Below are positions 26,888 to 33,699 of a stretch of 38,252 nt of DNA, piece by piece. Below the pieces are notes generated by a model. It did not search any database. It was given only the letters and a program-made list of their open reading frames with translations, and was not told where the DNA came from. This DNA comes from a virus, in the IMG/VR virus record IMGVR_UViG_3300033146_001478, positions 1 to 38,252 of that record. The stretch is one strand, 5' to 3'. Made by a program: the position numbers and the translations under genes. Position 1 is the stretch's first letter. The number at the start of each line of letters is the position of its first letter.

Positions 26888-27095
26888 ACAAGCAGGGTTA
26901 AATGGTTGGGATAATCCTATTATAGAATATGTTTCTCCAAACTTTGTATTAAATGACGATGCGTATAACTACTTTTTGTTATACGGAAAAACGCTAGATA
27001 ATATCAAGATACAAAGAGAACCTTTTATGAAGTGGTATAACATAGTTATATATAGTTTTATCGCAGGTTATTTCACTAATACTTTGGTTAAATAA
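26793..27095 (+). CDS. Nested membrane protein at end of lysis region
   Basis: This 100-residue protein starts at GTG with AAAGGAG 7 bases upstream, inside the previous gene in another frame (95-base overlap). It has an N-terminal hydrophobic segment (VKILAVCLLLIKLSLG) and a second near the end (WYNIVIYSFIAGYF). A lipobox is not convincing (LAVC with Val at -1). It could be a spanin-like or lysis-timing partner. Its stop abuts the stop of the convergent leftward gene. Confidence 0.55.
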   Translation: MIYSKKQVKILAVCLLLIKLSLGTSYLSEANKQAGLNGWDNPIIEYVSPNFVLNDDAYNYFLLYGKTLDNIKIQREPFMKWYNIVIYSFIAGYFTNTLVK

Positions 27096-27479
27096 TTAAA
27101 TAGTGTTATTTAGGATAGCCTCTAATTGCTCTATATACTTACTGGCTTGCTCTTTGCTCAACTCTTTAATGCTTATATCACCTTTACCTAATAATTTTAT
27201 TTTTAATCTAGTAACAGTCTCAGCTCTATCTATACCGTGCTTTTTGGATATATCAGAGTAAGTGGCTTGTATCTTTTCCACCTGCTTGTCTGTAATCATA
27301 AGTATGTCTTTTTTGTATCCCTCTACATCAACTGACATATCTAATACTAATGACTTATCTAAGAAGTTAACTATGTTTTTAAGTACAGCCGTGCTATCTG
27401 TTTGAGGTATGTCATATTCTAGGCGTAATGCCCCGCTTGCTAAACTTTTAAACCTGATTAACTCTGCATTAAACTTCAT
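27096..27479 (-). CDS. Unknown early protein with TDKQ/SIKEL C-terminal domain
   Basis: This 127-residue protein is the last gene of the leftward operon. ATG 27479 is preferred over TTG 27485 because AAGGAG lies 7 bases before it. The N-terminal half is beta-like (FKSLASGALRLEYDIP). The C-terminal half, ITDKQVEKIQATYSDISKKHGI then DISIKELSKEQASKYIEQLE, resembles a small helical domain often fused to phage recombination and SSB-type proteins. A role beside ERF/SSB is possible; this is inference. Confidence 0.7.
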   Translation of the reverse strand: MKFNAELIRFKSLASGALRLEYDIPQTDSTAVLKNIVNFLDKSLVLDMSVDVEGYKKDILMITDKQVEKIQATYSDISKKHGIDRAETVTRLKIKLLGKGDISIKELSKEQASKYIEQLEAILNNTI

Positions 27480-27627
27480 TTTCAATCTCCTTAATATTAC
27501 TAAAGCATATCCCTGGCTGTAGTATCTCTCTTACTTTTTGTGTTGCATCTGATATAGACCTAGCATTTAGATAAATAGTGTATGTTGATTCATAATGCTT
27601 TGCTGTCCCCACTATTTTATATCTCAT
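27469..27627 (-). CDS. Small unknown protein
   Basis: This 52-residue ORF fills the gap between two leftward genes and overlaps both by about 11 bases. Its sequence (MRYKIVGTAKHYESTYTIYLNAR, then DATQKVREILQPG) reads as two strands and a helix. The SD is weak (GGAACAAG), and the SD of the downstream gene lies in its last codons. Tight fit in the operon supports it. Function unknown. Confidence 0.6.
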   Translation of the reverse strand: MRYKIVGTAKHYESTYTIYLNARSISDATQKVREILQPGICFSNIKEIENEV

Positions 27628-27868
27628 TTACTTGTTCCTTGTTTGCTACTATTATTTTTAGGCATCTACCTATTTTATCCACATTGCCATCTTCTGCAAA
27701 TATTTCTTCAGCTGTTTCTCTCTCTTTCTCTAACAAGAGCTTCTGAATGTATTTAGCAAAGGTGTTGTATAATCCGTGTTTCTCACAATTATAACAATCT
27801 CCACAATCCTCACCGTTATAATCACAACACATATCAAGCATCTCTTTAGCTAACTGTTCATTATTCAT
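27617..27868 (-). CDS. Cys-rich small protein
   Basis: This 83-residue protein has six Cys in the N-terminal 30 residues (MCCDYNGEDCGDCYNCEKHG), suggesting one zinc-binding knot, followed by a helical LLLEKERETAEEIF segment. The start is preceded by GGGAGTAAGTAA. Function unknown; protein or nucleic-acid contact by a zinc knuckle is possible. Confidence 0.7.
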   Translation of the reverse strand: MNNEQLAKEMLDMCCDYNGEDCGDCYNCEKHGLYNTFAKYIQKLLLEKERETAEEIFAEDGNVDKIGRCLKIIVANKEQVNEI

Positions 27869-28426
27869 TTACTTACTCCCAATAGTTTTTAATAAATCTT
27901 CCCTTACTTTAGAAATCATTAGATTTGATATTTCCTTAAATTCTGAAAGATTATTAAGTGCGTTATCTATCATATCTTTATTTAAATATGTTGTGTTCTC
28001 TTCCCTGTTTGCTCTTTCAGAAAGAAACTTTAAACTTTCATCTACACTTACACTTGATATATCAAGTGCTAAATTTTCACCAAAAACCTTATACATATTA
28101 TTAAGTTTACTAAACTTTGTTGCCGCCCTAAAACATTCATTAAGGACTTGATATAATATGTCATTCCTTAAATCTTCTGCTGTAACTTCTTTCCATTCAC
28201 CTCTGTAAAATGGTTTTTTATTCTTTCCAATAAATCCTAACTGTGGTTCATTATATTTTACTCCGTCAGCTCCACGATACATTTCTATTTCTCTATATAT
28301 AAAAATGCTCTCTGTGTATTTGCTTAATATTTCAATAATATTCCCACTTCCTTGAAATGGGTTAATATATACCCCGCTATCAAGTTTATGCTTAATTAAA
28401 AAAATTCCTTTTTCAATTTTAATCAT
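27869..28426 (-). CDS. Unknown early protein, 185 residues
   Basis: The start is ATGA-coupled to the pentapeptide gene with AAGGAGGTAAG as SD. The N-terminal half is mixed (a [17 protein letters not shown] segment), and the C-terminal half is helical with many Asn/Ser/Glu. No motif is recognised and there is no membrane span. Function unknown. Confidence 0.72.
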   Translation of the reverse strand: MIKIEKGIFLIKHKLDSGVYINPFQGSGNIIEILSKYTESIFIYREIEMYRGADGVKYNEPQLGFIGKNKKPFYRGEWKEVTAEDLRNDILYQVLNECFRAATKFSKLNNMYKVFGENLALDISSVSVDESLKFLSERANREENTTYLNKDMIDNALNNLSEFKEISNLMISKVREDLLKTIGSK

Positions 28427-28971
28427 TTACTTACCTCCTTGTATGCTTTTTTTAATTTCTTTAGATACTTAATAAATTCTATATACTCTATATGGTGTAT
28501 GTTGTCTTTGTCAGGATAATCTTTTAACACATTATCCTTAAACTCTTTTAAATTTCCTGTAAAACAACCGCACCAAATCTTATCCTCACTAAACGAGTAT
28601 GTTGTCATTCTTTTTGAGCTACCTATTCTTGAAATAGAAATATAGTTATTGTCTAAATCAGCAGAGCGTAAATCAGCATAGCGTAGATTAGCAGAGCGTA
28701 AGTCAGCATAGCGTAAATCAGCATAGCGTAAATCAGCAGAGTCTAAGTTAGCAGAGCGTAAGTCAGCAAAACGTAAGTCAGCAGAGCGTAAGCCAGCATA
28801 GCGTAGATTAGCAGAGCGTAAGTCAGCATAGCGTAGATTAGCAGAGCGTAAGTCAGCAAAACGTAAGTCAGCATAGCTTAAGTCAGCTCTTTCCCCTTTG
28901 TCTTTATCTAGCAACCACTCACTATGTTTTGATATGATATCTTTTAACTCTTCTTTACTTATATCTCTCAT
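28423..28971 (-). CDS. Pentapeptide-repeat protein
   Basis: This 182-residue protein has an N-terminal helix ([18 protein letters not shown]), then 16 uninterrupted A-(D/N/G)-L-x-x pentapeptides (residues 29-108). These predict a right-handed quadrilateral beta-helix of four coils. A 74-residue C-terminal domain follows with [14 protein letters not shown] and [14 protein letters not shown], which I recognise as the usual tail of phage and bacterial proteins of this group. Some pentapeptide proteins mimic DNA and inhibit gyrase (Qnr, MfpA), but those have longer helices. A gyrase or protein-binding role is only a possibility. Confidence 0.9.
   Translation of the reverse strand: MRDISKEELKDIISKHSEWLLDKDKGERADLSYADLRFADLRSANLRYADLRSANLRYAGLRSADLRFADLRSANLDSADLRYADLRYADLRSANLRYADLRSADLDNNYISISRIGSSKRMTTYSFSEDKIWCGCFTGNLKEFKDNVLKDYPDKDNIHHIEYIEFIKYLKKLKKAYKEVSK
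28648..28887 (-). repeat. 15-bp coding repeat array, 16 units
   Basis: The pentapeptide part of the gene is a near-perfect tandem array of 15-base units; reading the plus strand, units such as AGCAGAGCGTAAGTC recur. The low divergence at third codon positions suggests recent unit expansion, so copy number may vary between relatives. Confidence 0.9.
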
Positions 28972-29274
28972 TTACTTACCTCCAGCCTTTATAAAGTTCT
29001 CAATAATAGGTTTTATGTTTTCTGCTCGTATCTCCATCTGTTCATAACTTGTCCACACAGCAACATCTTCTATTGCCTCGGCAAGTTCTGCATAGCTCGT
29101 CGGTGTTCTTATTAGAAAAGCGTCTATTCTCTCCTCTATACGTTGCTTAACTCTCGTTAGGTCTGAAAATACCCCCGTTGAAATTGAATCTAATGCACTA
29201 GCCGAGAATAAGCCATCTGGATATACTTCATATTCTATCTCTATACCTTTGTATTTTTCTGTTTTAAGTTTCAT
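28972..29274 (-). CDS. Unknown small protein
   Basis: This 100-residue protein has an N-terminal beta part (KYKGIEIEYEVYPDGLFSASAL) then helices (LTRVKQRIEERIDAFL). The last codons (Gly-Gly-Lys-stop) are at the same time the SD of the pentapeptide gene. Its own start uses the same GGAGGTAAG element. Function unknown. Confidence 0.7.
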   Translation of the reverse strand: MKLKTEKYKGIEIEYEVYPDGLFSASALDSISTGVFSDLTRVKQRIEERIDAFLIRTPTSYAELAEAIEDVAVWTSYEQMEIRAENIKPIIENFIKAGGK

Positions 29275-29276
29275 AA

Positions 29277-29528
29277 TTACTTACCTCCAATTTGATTATA
29301 ATCCCAAACCATTTTTAAATACTTATCACGTTCAATATCACTAACATAAATACCGTTTTGTACCTGTTGTAATGTTGTCATTTGCGATACATAAACCGCA
29401 TTCAACCTATTTGCCTCTCGTAACTTAGTAACCAATTTGTTATTATCTCTATCTAATAACCTAATCTGTATTAGTAATATAATAATAATCCCTGTTGTTA
29501 CTATAGCTATTCCCCTTTTAATTCCCAT
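29277..29528 (-). CDS. Small membrane-anchored protein
   Basis: This 83-residue protein has one N-terminal membrane span (GIAIVTTGIIIILLIQIRLL, about residues 5-24) and a polar helical remainder. It begins directly after the SSB stop and also ends in Gly-Gly-Lys-stop with the next gene's SD. A superinfection or host-membrane role is possible; function unknown. Confidence 0.7.
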   Translation of the reverse strand: MGIKRGIAIVTTGIIIILLIQIRLLDRDNNKLVTKLREANRLNAVYVSQMTTLQQVQNGIYVSDIERDKYLKMVWDYNQIGGK

Positions 29529-29888
29529 CTAAAAAGGAACACCATCAACTTCCTCTGTTGTAGTGGCAGAGGAAACCGTGCTTGTATATGCCTCTTTTTC
29601 GAACTCTACCCGATTAACCATACACTCATTAGTATAAACTGTTTGCCCTGTTTTGTTTTCATACTTGCCAGTAGTCCAGCTACCCTCAAGATATACCTTA
29701 CGCCCTTTAATCCCTCGTTCAGCAAGCATCTTAGCCGATACCCCAAACGCTACACAGTTTATAAAGTTAGCGTCTTTATCTTTTCCTGCATATACAGCAA
29801 TAGAAAATTTACACATCTCTTTGCCGTTTGTTGTCATTTTTAAGTCTATATCTTTAATTAAGTTACCTGATATTATTACATTGTTCAT
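29529..29888 (-). CDS. ssb: Single-stranded DNA-binding protein
   Basis: This 119-residue protein has the SSB OB fold: NNVIISGNLIKDIDLK at the N-terminus, FSIAVYAG strands, an NFINCVAFG core strand and RGIKGRKVYLEGSW, then a disordered Ser/Thr tail ending in acidic EEVDGVPF. That tail corresponds to the DDDIPF-type tip that binds partner proteins. It coats single strands in replication and ERF-mediated annealing. ATGA overlap with the gene upstream. Confidence 0.95.
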   Translation of the reverse strand: MNNVIISGNLIKDIDLKMTTNGKEMCKFSIAVYAGKDKDANFINCVAFGVSAKMLAERGIKGRKVYLEGSWTTGKYENKTGQTVYTNECMVNRVEFEKEAYTSTVSSATTTEEVDGVPF

Positions 29889-30043
29889 TTTAATTCCTCC
29901 TGTTTTTCTAAGTACTCAGGGTATGTCATTTCTCCCCTTGATACTGTTTGGTTCATTAAATATTCAACCTTATGGTTTAAGTCATTTACTTGGTCTAACA
30001 ATATCTTAACAGCACCTACAACTATGTCGTTTAAATCGTCCAT
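29885..30043 (-). CDS. Small coiled-coil protein before SSB
   Basis: The ATG at 30043 is chosen because a perfect AAGGAGG lies 9 bases before it; an upstream GTG has no SD. The 52 residues contain one amphipathic helix (AVKILLDQVNDLNHKVEYLM), then a polar end. It overlaps the SSB start by ATGA. Function unknown. Confidence 0.65.
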   Translation of the reverse strand: MDDLNDIVVGAVKILLDQVNDLNHKVEYLMNQTVSRGEMTYPEYLEKQEELK

Positions 30044-30044
30044 G

Positions 30045-30164
30045 TTATCTAACCTCCTTAAAATTGTATCGCACAAACCTATTACCTGTAGTCTTAATAA
30101 ACAGATATGCTAATAAACTTGCACTAGCACCACCGATAATTAAGTAAAGATATTTATATTTCAT
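30045..30164 (-). CDS. Tiny membrane protein
   Basis: This 39-residue ORF overlaps the stop of the gene upstream by ATGA and carries a single hydrophobic span (YLYLIIGGASASLLAYLFI) plus a basic tail. The SD of the next gene lies in its last codons. It is a plausible small phage membrane protein of unknown role. Confidence 0.6.
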   Translation of the reverse strand: MKYKYLYLIIGGASASLLAYLFIKTTGNRFVRYNFKEVR

Positions 30165-30379
30165 TTCTTTACTCCTGTGTATCTGTAGTCTCCAACAAGG
30201 TTTATATTTTTGTATTTATTTTTAACTACTGTTCCAGTTATTTCCCAACCGTCTTTCTTTAAATCAAAAATGATAGCTGATAATCTTGTTATGTAATTGT
30301 TTAAAGCTTTGTTTCTGGTTACTGAACCGTATCTTTCAATCTGATTAATTGTCCATAATTTTTGTGTTTGTTTATTCAT
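30161..30379 (-). CDS. Small HTH-like protein
   Basis: The ATG at 30379 is chosen: it overlaps the stop upstream (ATGA) and has AAGGAG before it. The 72 residues (KLWTINQIERYGSVTRNKALNNYITRLSAIIFDLKKDGWEI) have the pattern of the winged-helix proteins that phages carry near replication genes, with conserved ITRLSAIIxDLKxxGW. This suggests a DNA-binding helix-turn-helix protein; target unknown. Confidence 0.7.
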   Translation of the reverse strand: MNKQTQKLWTINQIERYGSVTRNKALNNYITRLSAIIFDLKKDGWEITGTVVKNKYKNINLVGDYRYTGVKK

Positions 30380-30657
30380 TTGTTTTCTCCTTTCCATGAA
30401 ATATTTAGATATCCGTCCATAACTAAGTCATAGATATCATCTAAGTTAGTTTCAACAAAGTCGGGAACGTCTATAGCACAAGTAGCCTCAAGACAACCGT
30501 ATATATCTGCATTGAATTTATCTAGTAATCGGGCAACCTGAATAACATCGTCGTTATCAAGTAACTGCTCGTAGAACCTTTCTGGGTATAGTCGACAGTA
30601 TTCAACTATCTCCTCTGCTAATTTATCTGCGTTTTCTTGTCCGTGAACGTCAATCAT
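30376..30657 (-). CDS. Unknown early protein
   Basis: This 93-residue acidic protein starts at ATG 30657 behind AAAAGGAGTGG; an upstream GTG lies inside the SD and is rejected. It is helical and Asp/Glu-rich (DVPDFVETNLDDIYDLVMDGYL), without motif. The acidity could suit nucleic-acid mimicry, which is speculation. Confidence 0.7.
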   Translation of the reverse strand: MIDVHGQENADKLAEEIVEYCRLYPERFYEQLLDNDDVIQVARLLDKFNADIYGCLEATCAIDVPDFVETNLDDIYDLVMDGYLNISWKGENK

Positions 30658-30687
30658 AGAAACCACTCCTTTTAATTTGATAGTTCT

Positions 30688-30715
30688 ATTGTATCAGAAA
30701 TACCATATAAGTCAA
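30688..30715 (-). promoter_or_regulatory. Leftward sigma70 promoter inside/after NinG gene
   Basis: On the minus strand TTGACT (30715-30710) and TACAAT (30693-30688) are 16 bases apart, just upstream of the 30657 gene. It would give extra transcription of the SSB and downstream genes. Confidence 0.65.
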
Positions 30716-31296
30716 ATTTTATACTTGTGTGCAATCAGCTCTAAGTCCTGCCTGCTATAGCCTCCACGCTTACCAAAGTCGTGTAATCTCTCTACTACAT
30801 TTGCTCCATAAGTGTTAATCATATACTCGGTATATTTATCCTCAACATCTTTATCTTCCATACTCATATTACACTTAGCACATTGAGCGTTAACGTTTCT
30901 TTCATCATAGGCGATACCCTTGTAAACTGACTTAGGGTAGTAATGACCGCCTTGAATTACTGCTCCGATTTTAGCGTATGGGTATTGGTGGATATGGTCT
31001 GACAGTTTACCCTCGTTTTCTGGTAGCATTAAGCTTGATTGTTTCCCTACTGCTCCACAACAACAACAGATATAATCATCTCTAACCCTTATCCATTTAC
31101 TAAAGATAGTCCAAGCTCTTTTATTTAAATCTGACCTGCTACCTCTACCGTCAAGTAATTTACTAACCTTTTTAGCTTTCTTTTCTGCTAATTTTTTCCT
31201 GTAATCATCTTCTGCTATCAATCCCTCTATTTTCAATCCAAGATATTTAACTTCACATAACCTGTAAATATTTCCACCTAAATCTATTAGTTTCAT
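30712..31296 (-). CDS. NinG/Rap-like recombination protein
   Basis: This 194-residue protein shows the lambda NinG (Rap) layout: a basic N-terminal helix region, KRAWTIFSKWIRVRDDYICCCCG with a Cys cluster at about 77-80, GGHYYPKS (about 116-123), and NVNAQCAKCNM (about 134-144). Together they form a zinc-bound HNH-like site. Rap is a structure-specific endonuclease for recombination intermediates. It fits the neighbouring ERF and SSB genes as part of a recombination module that processes branched DNA before packaging. Confidence 0.88.
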   Translation of the reverse strand: MKLIDLGGNIYRLCEVKYLGLKIEGLIAEDDYRKKLAEKKAKKVSKLLDGRGSRSDLNKRAWTIFSKWIRVRDDYICCCCGAVGKQSSLMLPENEGKLSDHIHQYPYAKIGAVIQGGHYYPKSVYKGIAYDERNVNAQCAKCNMSMEDKDVEDKYTEYMINTYGANVVERLHDFGKRGGYSRQDLELIAHKYKI

Positions 31297-31299
31297 TAG

Positions 31300-31614
31300 T
31301 TAACTCCCTTGTTTTTTGTGAGCCTTGTTAAATATTTTCCCGTGGCAAGCCTGTATTGCTTTTTGTTTCTTTGCTTCTTTTCGTAACTCTAATGCTGATA
31401 GCTTTCCGTAAATAGTCGATAAGGATATAACCATATTACTTACATCTGCCATTTCATCAACTATTGCAAGCATCTGAATTTCTGATATCTCGCTTATCTC
31501 TAAGTACCTAACTTTTTTTAGTTCAACTATTAGCTCGTTAAGTTCCTCGATAGCCTTTTCTACTCGCTCTGGGTGTCCGTATTTTAAGTAGAGGTCAATC
31601 CAAATACTGCTCAT
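31300..31614 (-). CDS. MazG-like nucleotide pyrophosphohydrolase
   Basis: This 104-residue protein has the all-alpha NTP pyrophosphatase signature EExxE (about residues 23-27, in AIEELNELIVEL) followed about 27 residues later by ExxD (Glu54, Asp57 in VDEMADVSNMV), which bind Mg2+ for nucleotide hydrolysis. Phage MazG-type enzymes clean up or reshape nucleotide pools, including alarmones or non-canonical nucleotides. ATGA overlap with ERF. Confidence 0.8.
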   Translation of the reverse strand: MSSIWIDLYLKYGHPERVEKAIEELNELIVELKKVRYLEISEISEIQMLAIVDEMADVSNMVISLSTIYGKLSALELRKEAKKQKAIQACHGKIFNKAHKKQGS

Positions 31615-32189
31615 CGTTTATCCTCTTTTTCTCTTAGCTTAGTAACAGCCTCTCGTAGCTTGCCGTCGTTCTCTAGGATATCTCCCATATTTTTAACACC
31701 AAAATAGTCAAGGAAACCCTGATAGTCGTAATCTTTTTTAGTTATTAATTTATTAAATTCTGCAATTAGTTTATTATCCTCTGCTTCTGATGTCTTTGAT
31801 TTTTTTACCTCAACCTGTTTAGGTTTTCTGGTGTCGTCGTCTTTAGTATCGTCGATTGCAAACAGTCCGTTAAGTGCGTATTTGCGAGCGTAACTACTAC
31901 TCGAGCCTGTTATTTGAGCGTCATTCATTCCTTTTTGAGCTAATGCCTCTCTAGCGTAAGCTGTTACGGAGACACTTTCATTTTCTTTGCTTATTGTTGC
32001 GGTAGCCTTTATGTAATATCGCTCACCTATCTGTTCCATAGTATCAGATAGTGTTATATAACACTCGCCCAACAATGGCTTAACGCTTTCAAGGATATCT
32101 TCACAGCTACGGTATTTATACTTACCAAAGCTATTGTATTGTCCTTTGTTGGCTTTTAACTCTTTTTGGATTCTAACTAAATCTTTCAT
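31611..32189 (-). CDS. erf: ERF-family single-strand annealing recombinase
   Basis: This 192-residue protein has the ERF hallmark: YNSFGKYKYRSCEDILE (about 18-34), VSVTAYAREALAQKGMND and AQITGSSSSYARKYALNGLF with following DDTKDDD (about 91-119). ERF anneals complementary strands and circularises or recombines phage DNA, as in P22. The C-terminal Lys/Glu region is a linker and partner-binding part. ATG 32189 has SD AAAGGAAG; an upstream GTG (32198) lies within the SD and is rejected. Its leader carries a strong hairpin. Confidence 0.93.
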   Translation of the reverse strand: MKDLVRIQKELKANKGQYNSFGKYKYRSCEDILESVKPLLGECYITLSDTMEQIGERYYIKATATISKENESVSVTAYAREALAQKGMNDAQITGSSSSYARKYALNGLFAIDDTKDDDTRKPKQVEVKKSKTSEAEDNKLIAEFNKLITKKDYDYQGFLDYFGVKNMGDILENDGKLREAVTKLREKEDKR

Positions 32190-32291
32190 TGTTACCACTT
32201 CCTTTTAGGTGTTGGTAGGCAGGAATGGAGTGGTTAGCTGATTACCTACCTACCAACATATTATTTTAATTCTCTGGGTGTTCTAACCACA
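32190..32291 (-). promoter_or_regulatory. Structured leader of the ERF mRNA
   Basis: On the minus-strand transcript a 14-bp stem (arms 32258-32245 and 32223-32210, one G-U) closes a 21-base loop. The loop contains CUAACCACUCC. This is complementary to GUGGUUAG at the transcript's 5' end (32290-32283) and, with one bulge, to the SD GGAAGUGGU (from about 32203). Two mutually exclusive pairings are thus possible. It could switch ERF translation; this is inferred from complementarity only. Confidence 0.5.
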
Positions 32292-32297
32292 ACAACC

Positions 32298-32325
32298 ATT
32301 GTATCTTATTTACTGTTTTTGTCAA
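32298..32325 (-). promoter_or_regulatory. Leftward sigma70 promoter for ERF operon
   Basis: Minus-strand TTGACA (32325-32320), a 16-base spacer and TACAAT (32303-32298) form a near-consensus promoter inside the end of the upstream gene, giving a transcript start at about 32291. Confidence 0.75.
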
Positions 32326-32507
32326 ATTATAGCACCTTTGCCAGTTAGTTCTTTAGTTAACCTTGCTATCTCTCTGCTTATCTCTCTCCCTTTAGCGATG
32401 CCATTCTTAATTTGGGCTGGCGTTCCTTGCTCTCCGTTATCACACCAATTCTCAAACCTATCCCATTGTTTTTTATATTTAAGTAATTCGTTGTATTTAT
32501 CTCTCAC
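32322..32507 (-). CDS. Unknown small helical protein
   Basis: This 61-residue GTG-start gene has SD GAGAGG. It is helical and charged (RDKYNELLKYKKQWDRFENW, then EISREIARLTKELTGKG). It overlaps the stop of the upstream gene by 11 bases. Function unknown. Confidence 0.6.
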   Translation of the reverse strand: MRDKYNELLKYKKQWDRFENWCDNGEQGTPAQIKNGIAKGREISREIARLTKELTGKGAII

Positions 32508-32799
32508 ATTCTAAAATCCTCTCTGCCTCGGCTATTATAAATAAGTCTAACTCAATAAGAGCAGATATCCCTGATAGTCTACTGTGTATCAATTTCCACT
32601 CTTTACGCAGATTGATTTTGATTAACTCGTCTGATGTTTCTTTTGCTCTAATCTCAATCTTTTCTAGTTCAACCTGTAACGGCTTAACCTGTCTTTTATC
32701 AAACCGTAAGTTTCTTTGATACCTTTTTAAATCTTTTTCCCATAGTCTAAATATTAAAATGGCAACCCCTCCTTTTCTCTCAATTCTTGACCATACCAA
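32497..32799 (-). CDS. Unknown charged helical protein after helicase
   Basis: The open frame runs to a TTG at 32799 that lacks any SD. The only strong SD (AAGGAGG) lies 7 bases before an ATT at 32760, and no ATG exists in frame, so the start is uncertain: either coupled TTG or rare ATT (87 residues). The protein is a long charged helix (LKRYQRNLRFDKRQVKPLQVELEKIEIRAKETSDELIKINL region). A helicase partner is possible by position. Confidence 0.6.
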   Translation of the reverse strand: MVWSRIERKGGVAILIFRLWEKDLKRYQRNLRFDKRQVKPLQVELEKIEIRAKETSDELIKINLRKEWKLIHSRLSGISALIELDLFIIAEAERILECER

Positions 32800-33698
32800 C
32801 TCGGAGTATCGCAGTCATCTACAATATCTATATCAATCCCACCTAATTTTGAACGCATTAGCGTGTAATTTGCCCTGTATTCGTTTTTTCGAGCGTCAAA
32901 GAGTAATCCACCTATATATTTTGTAGCACCCCCTATACGGGCTTTAGGCACTTGAAAAAATGTTGAGTGGATATTGTTTTTGTAATCGCTGTTGTCATAA
33001 TCTGGTGATATCAAGATAATTGTCTTTACTTGTTTAGGTTTATTACTACTGCCCATTAAATCGTCAATGCTTGGTATTTTAGATTTACTAAAGGTTGACT
33101 TCTTCCGTAGGTGAGACACTGCCACTATAGGTACTTCATAATCCTGATTAAATTGCCTTAGCGTTTTCATAATCTGTGTTACTTGTTCATTTTCGTTTAA
33201 CCCGTCAATCAAGTCAAAATAATCTATATGGTCAAGAACAATTAGGTCGCACTGGTTTTTGTTGTTATATTTCTCTAATACATTTTGCAATGTATGTAAA
33301 TTAAACTCTTTTCCTCGGTAGTGTATCTCGATATTATCAATCCTAGCTAGTTCTTCTCTGGCTACTTTCTCATATCTGCTGACATCTATCAGACCATACA
33401 TATAATTTCTATAGCTCATATCTATTTTATTGATTGGCTTGTCTGCATAATACTGTCTTGCAATACTGCGATATATAAACCTTTCCTCTGGCTCGTTTTC
33501 ATCTGCCTCTAATGCAAATAAGTGAATTACCTTATCAGGATTATCTATTGCATTTTTAAAAGCTAGTGCATAAGCATACTCTGACTTACCTAATCCAGTT
33601 GTCGCACCTAACAGCACAAAGTCGCTATTAGATATCCCTATCAAGAAATCATCAAGAAAAGGATTATAATACTTAAATATTGGTTTCTCGTGTTTCAT
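32754..33698 (-). CDS. DnaB-like replicative helicase, RecA-type core only
   Basis: The ATG at 33698 follows GGGGGTGG, giving 314 residues. Walker A is GATTGLGKS (31-39), Walker B is LIVLDHIDYFD (Asp156), and an AVSHLRKK segment with later QVPKARIGGATK corresponds to motifs H3/H4 of DnaB-type hexameric helicases. The N-terminal collar domain of full DnaB is missing, so it is a core-only form. It would unwind the origin loaded by the initiator encoded just upstream. Confidence 0.88.
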   Translation of the reverse strand: MKHEKPIFKYYNPFLDDFLIGISNSDFVLLGATTGLGKSEYAYALAFKNAIDNPDKVIHLFALEADENEPEERFIYRSIARQYYADKPINKIDMSYRNYMYGLIDVSRYEKVAREELARIDNIEIHYRGKEFNLHTLQNVLEKYNNKNQCDLIVLDHIDYFDLIDGLNENEQVTQIMKTLRQFNQDYEVPIVAVSHLRKKSTFSKSKIPSIDDLMGSSNKPKQVKTIILISPDYDNSDYKNNIHSTFFQVPKARIGGATKYIGGLLFDARKNEYRANYTLMRSKLGGIDIDIVDDCDTPSWYGQELREKEGLPF

Positions 33699-33699
33699 T

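Noticed and set aside
26793-27095. Outer-membrane lipoprotein (o-spanin) call
   Set aside because: The only candidate lipobox is LAVC with Val at -1, within the hydrophobic core, and the protein has a second hydrophobic segment.
28648-28887. CRISPR-like array
   Set aside because: Repeats are 15-base back-to-back coding units without spacers, encoding pentapeptide repeats.
30712-31296. HNH homing endonuclease
   Set aside because: Cys cluster, order and neighbouring ERF/SSB genes fit NinG/Rap better; it is not inserted within another gene.
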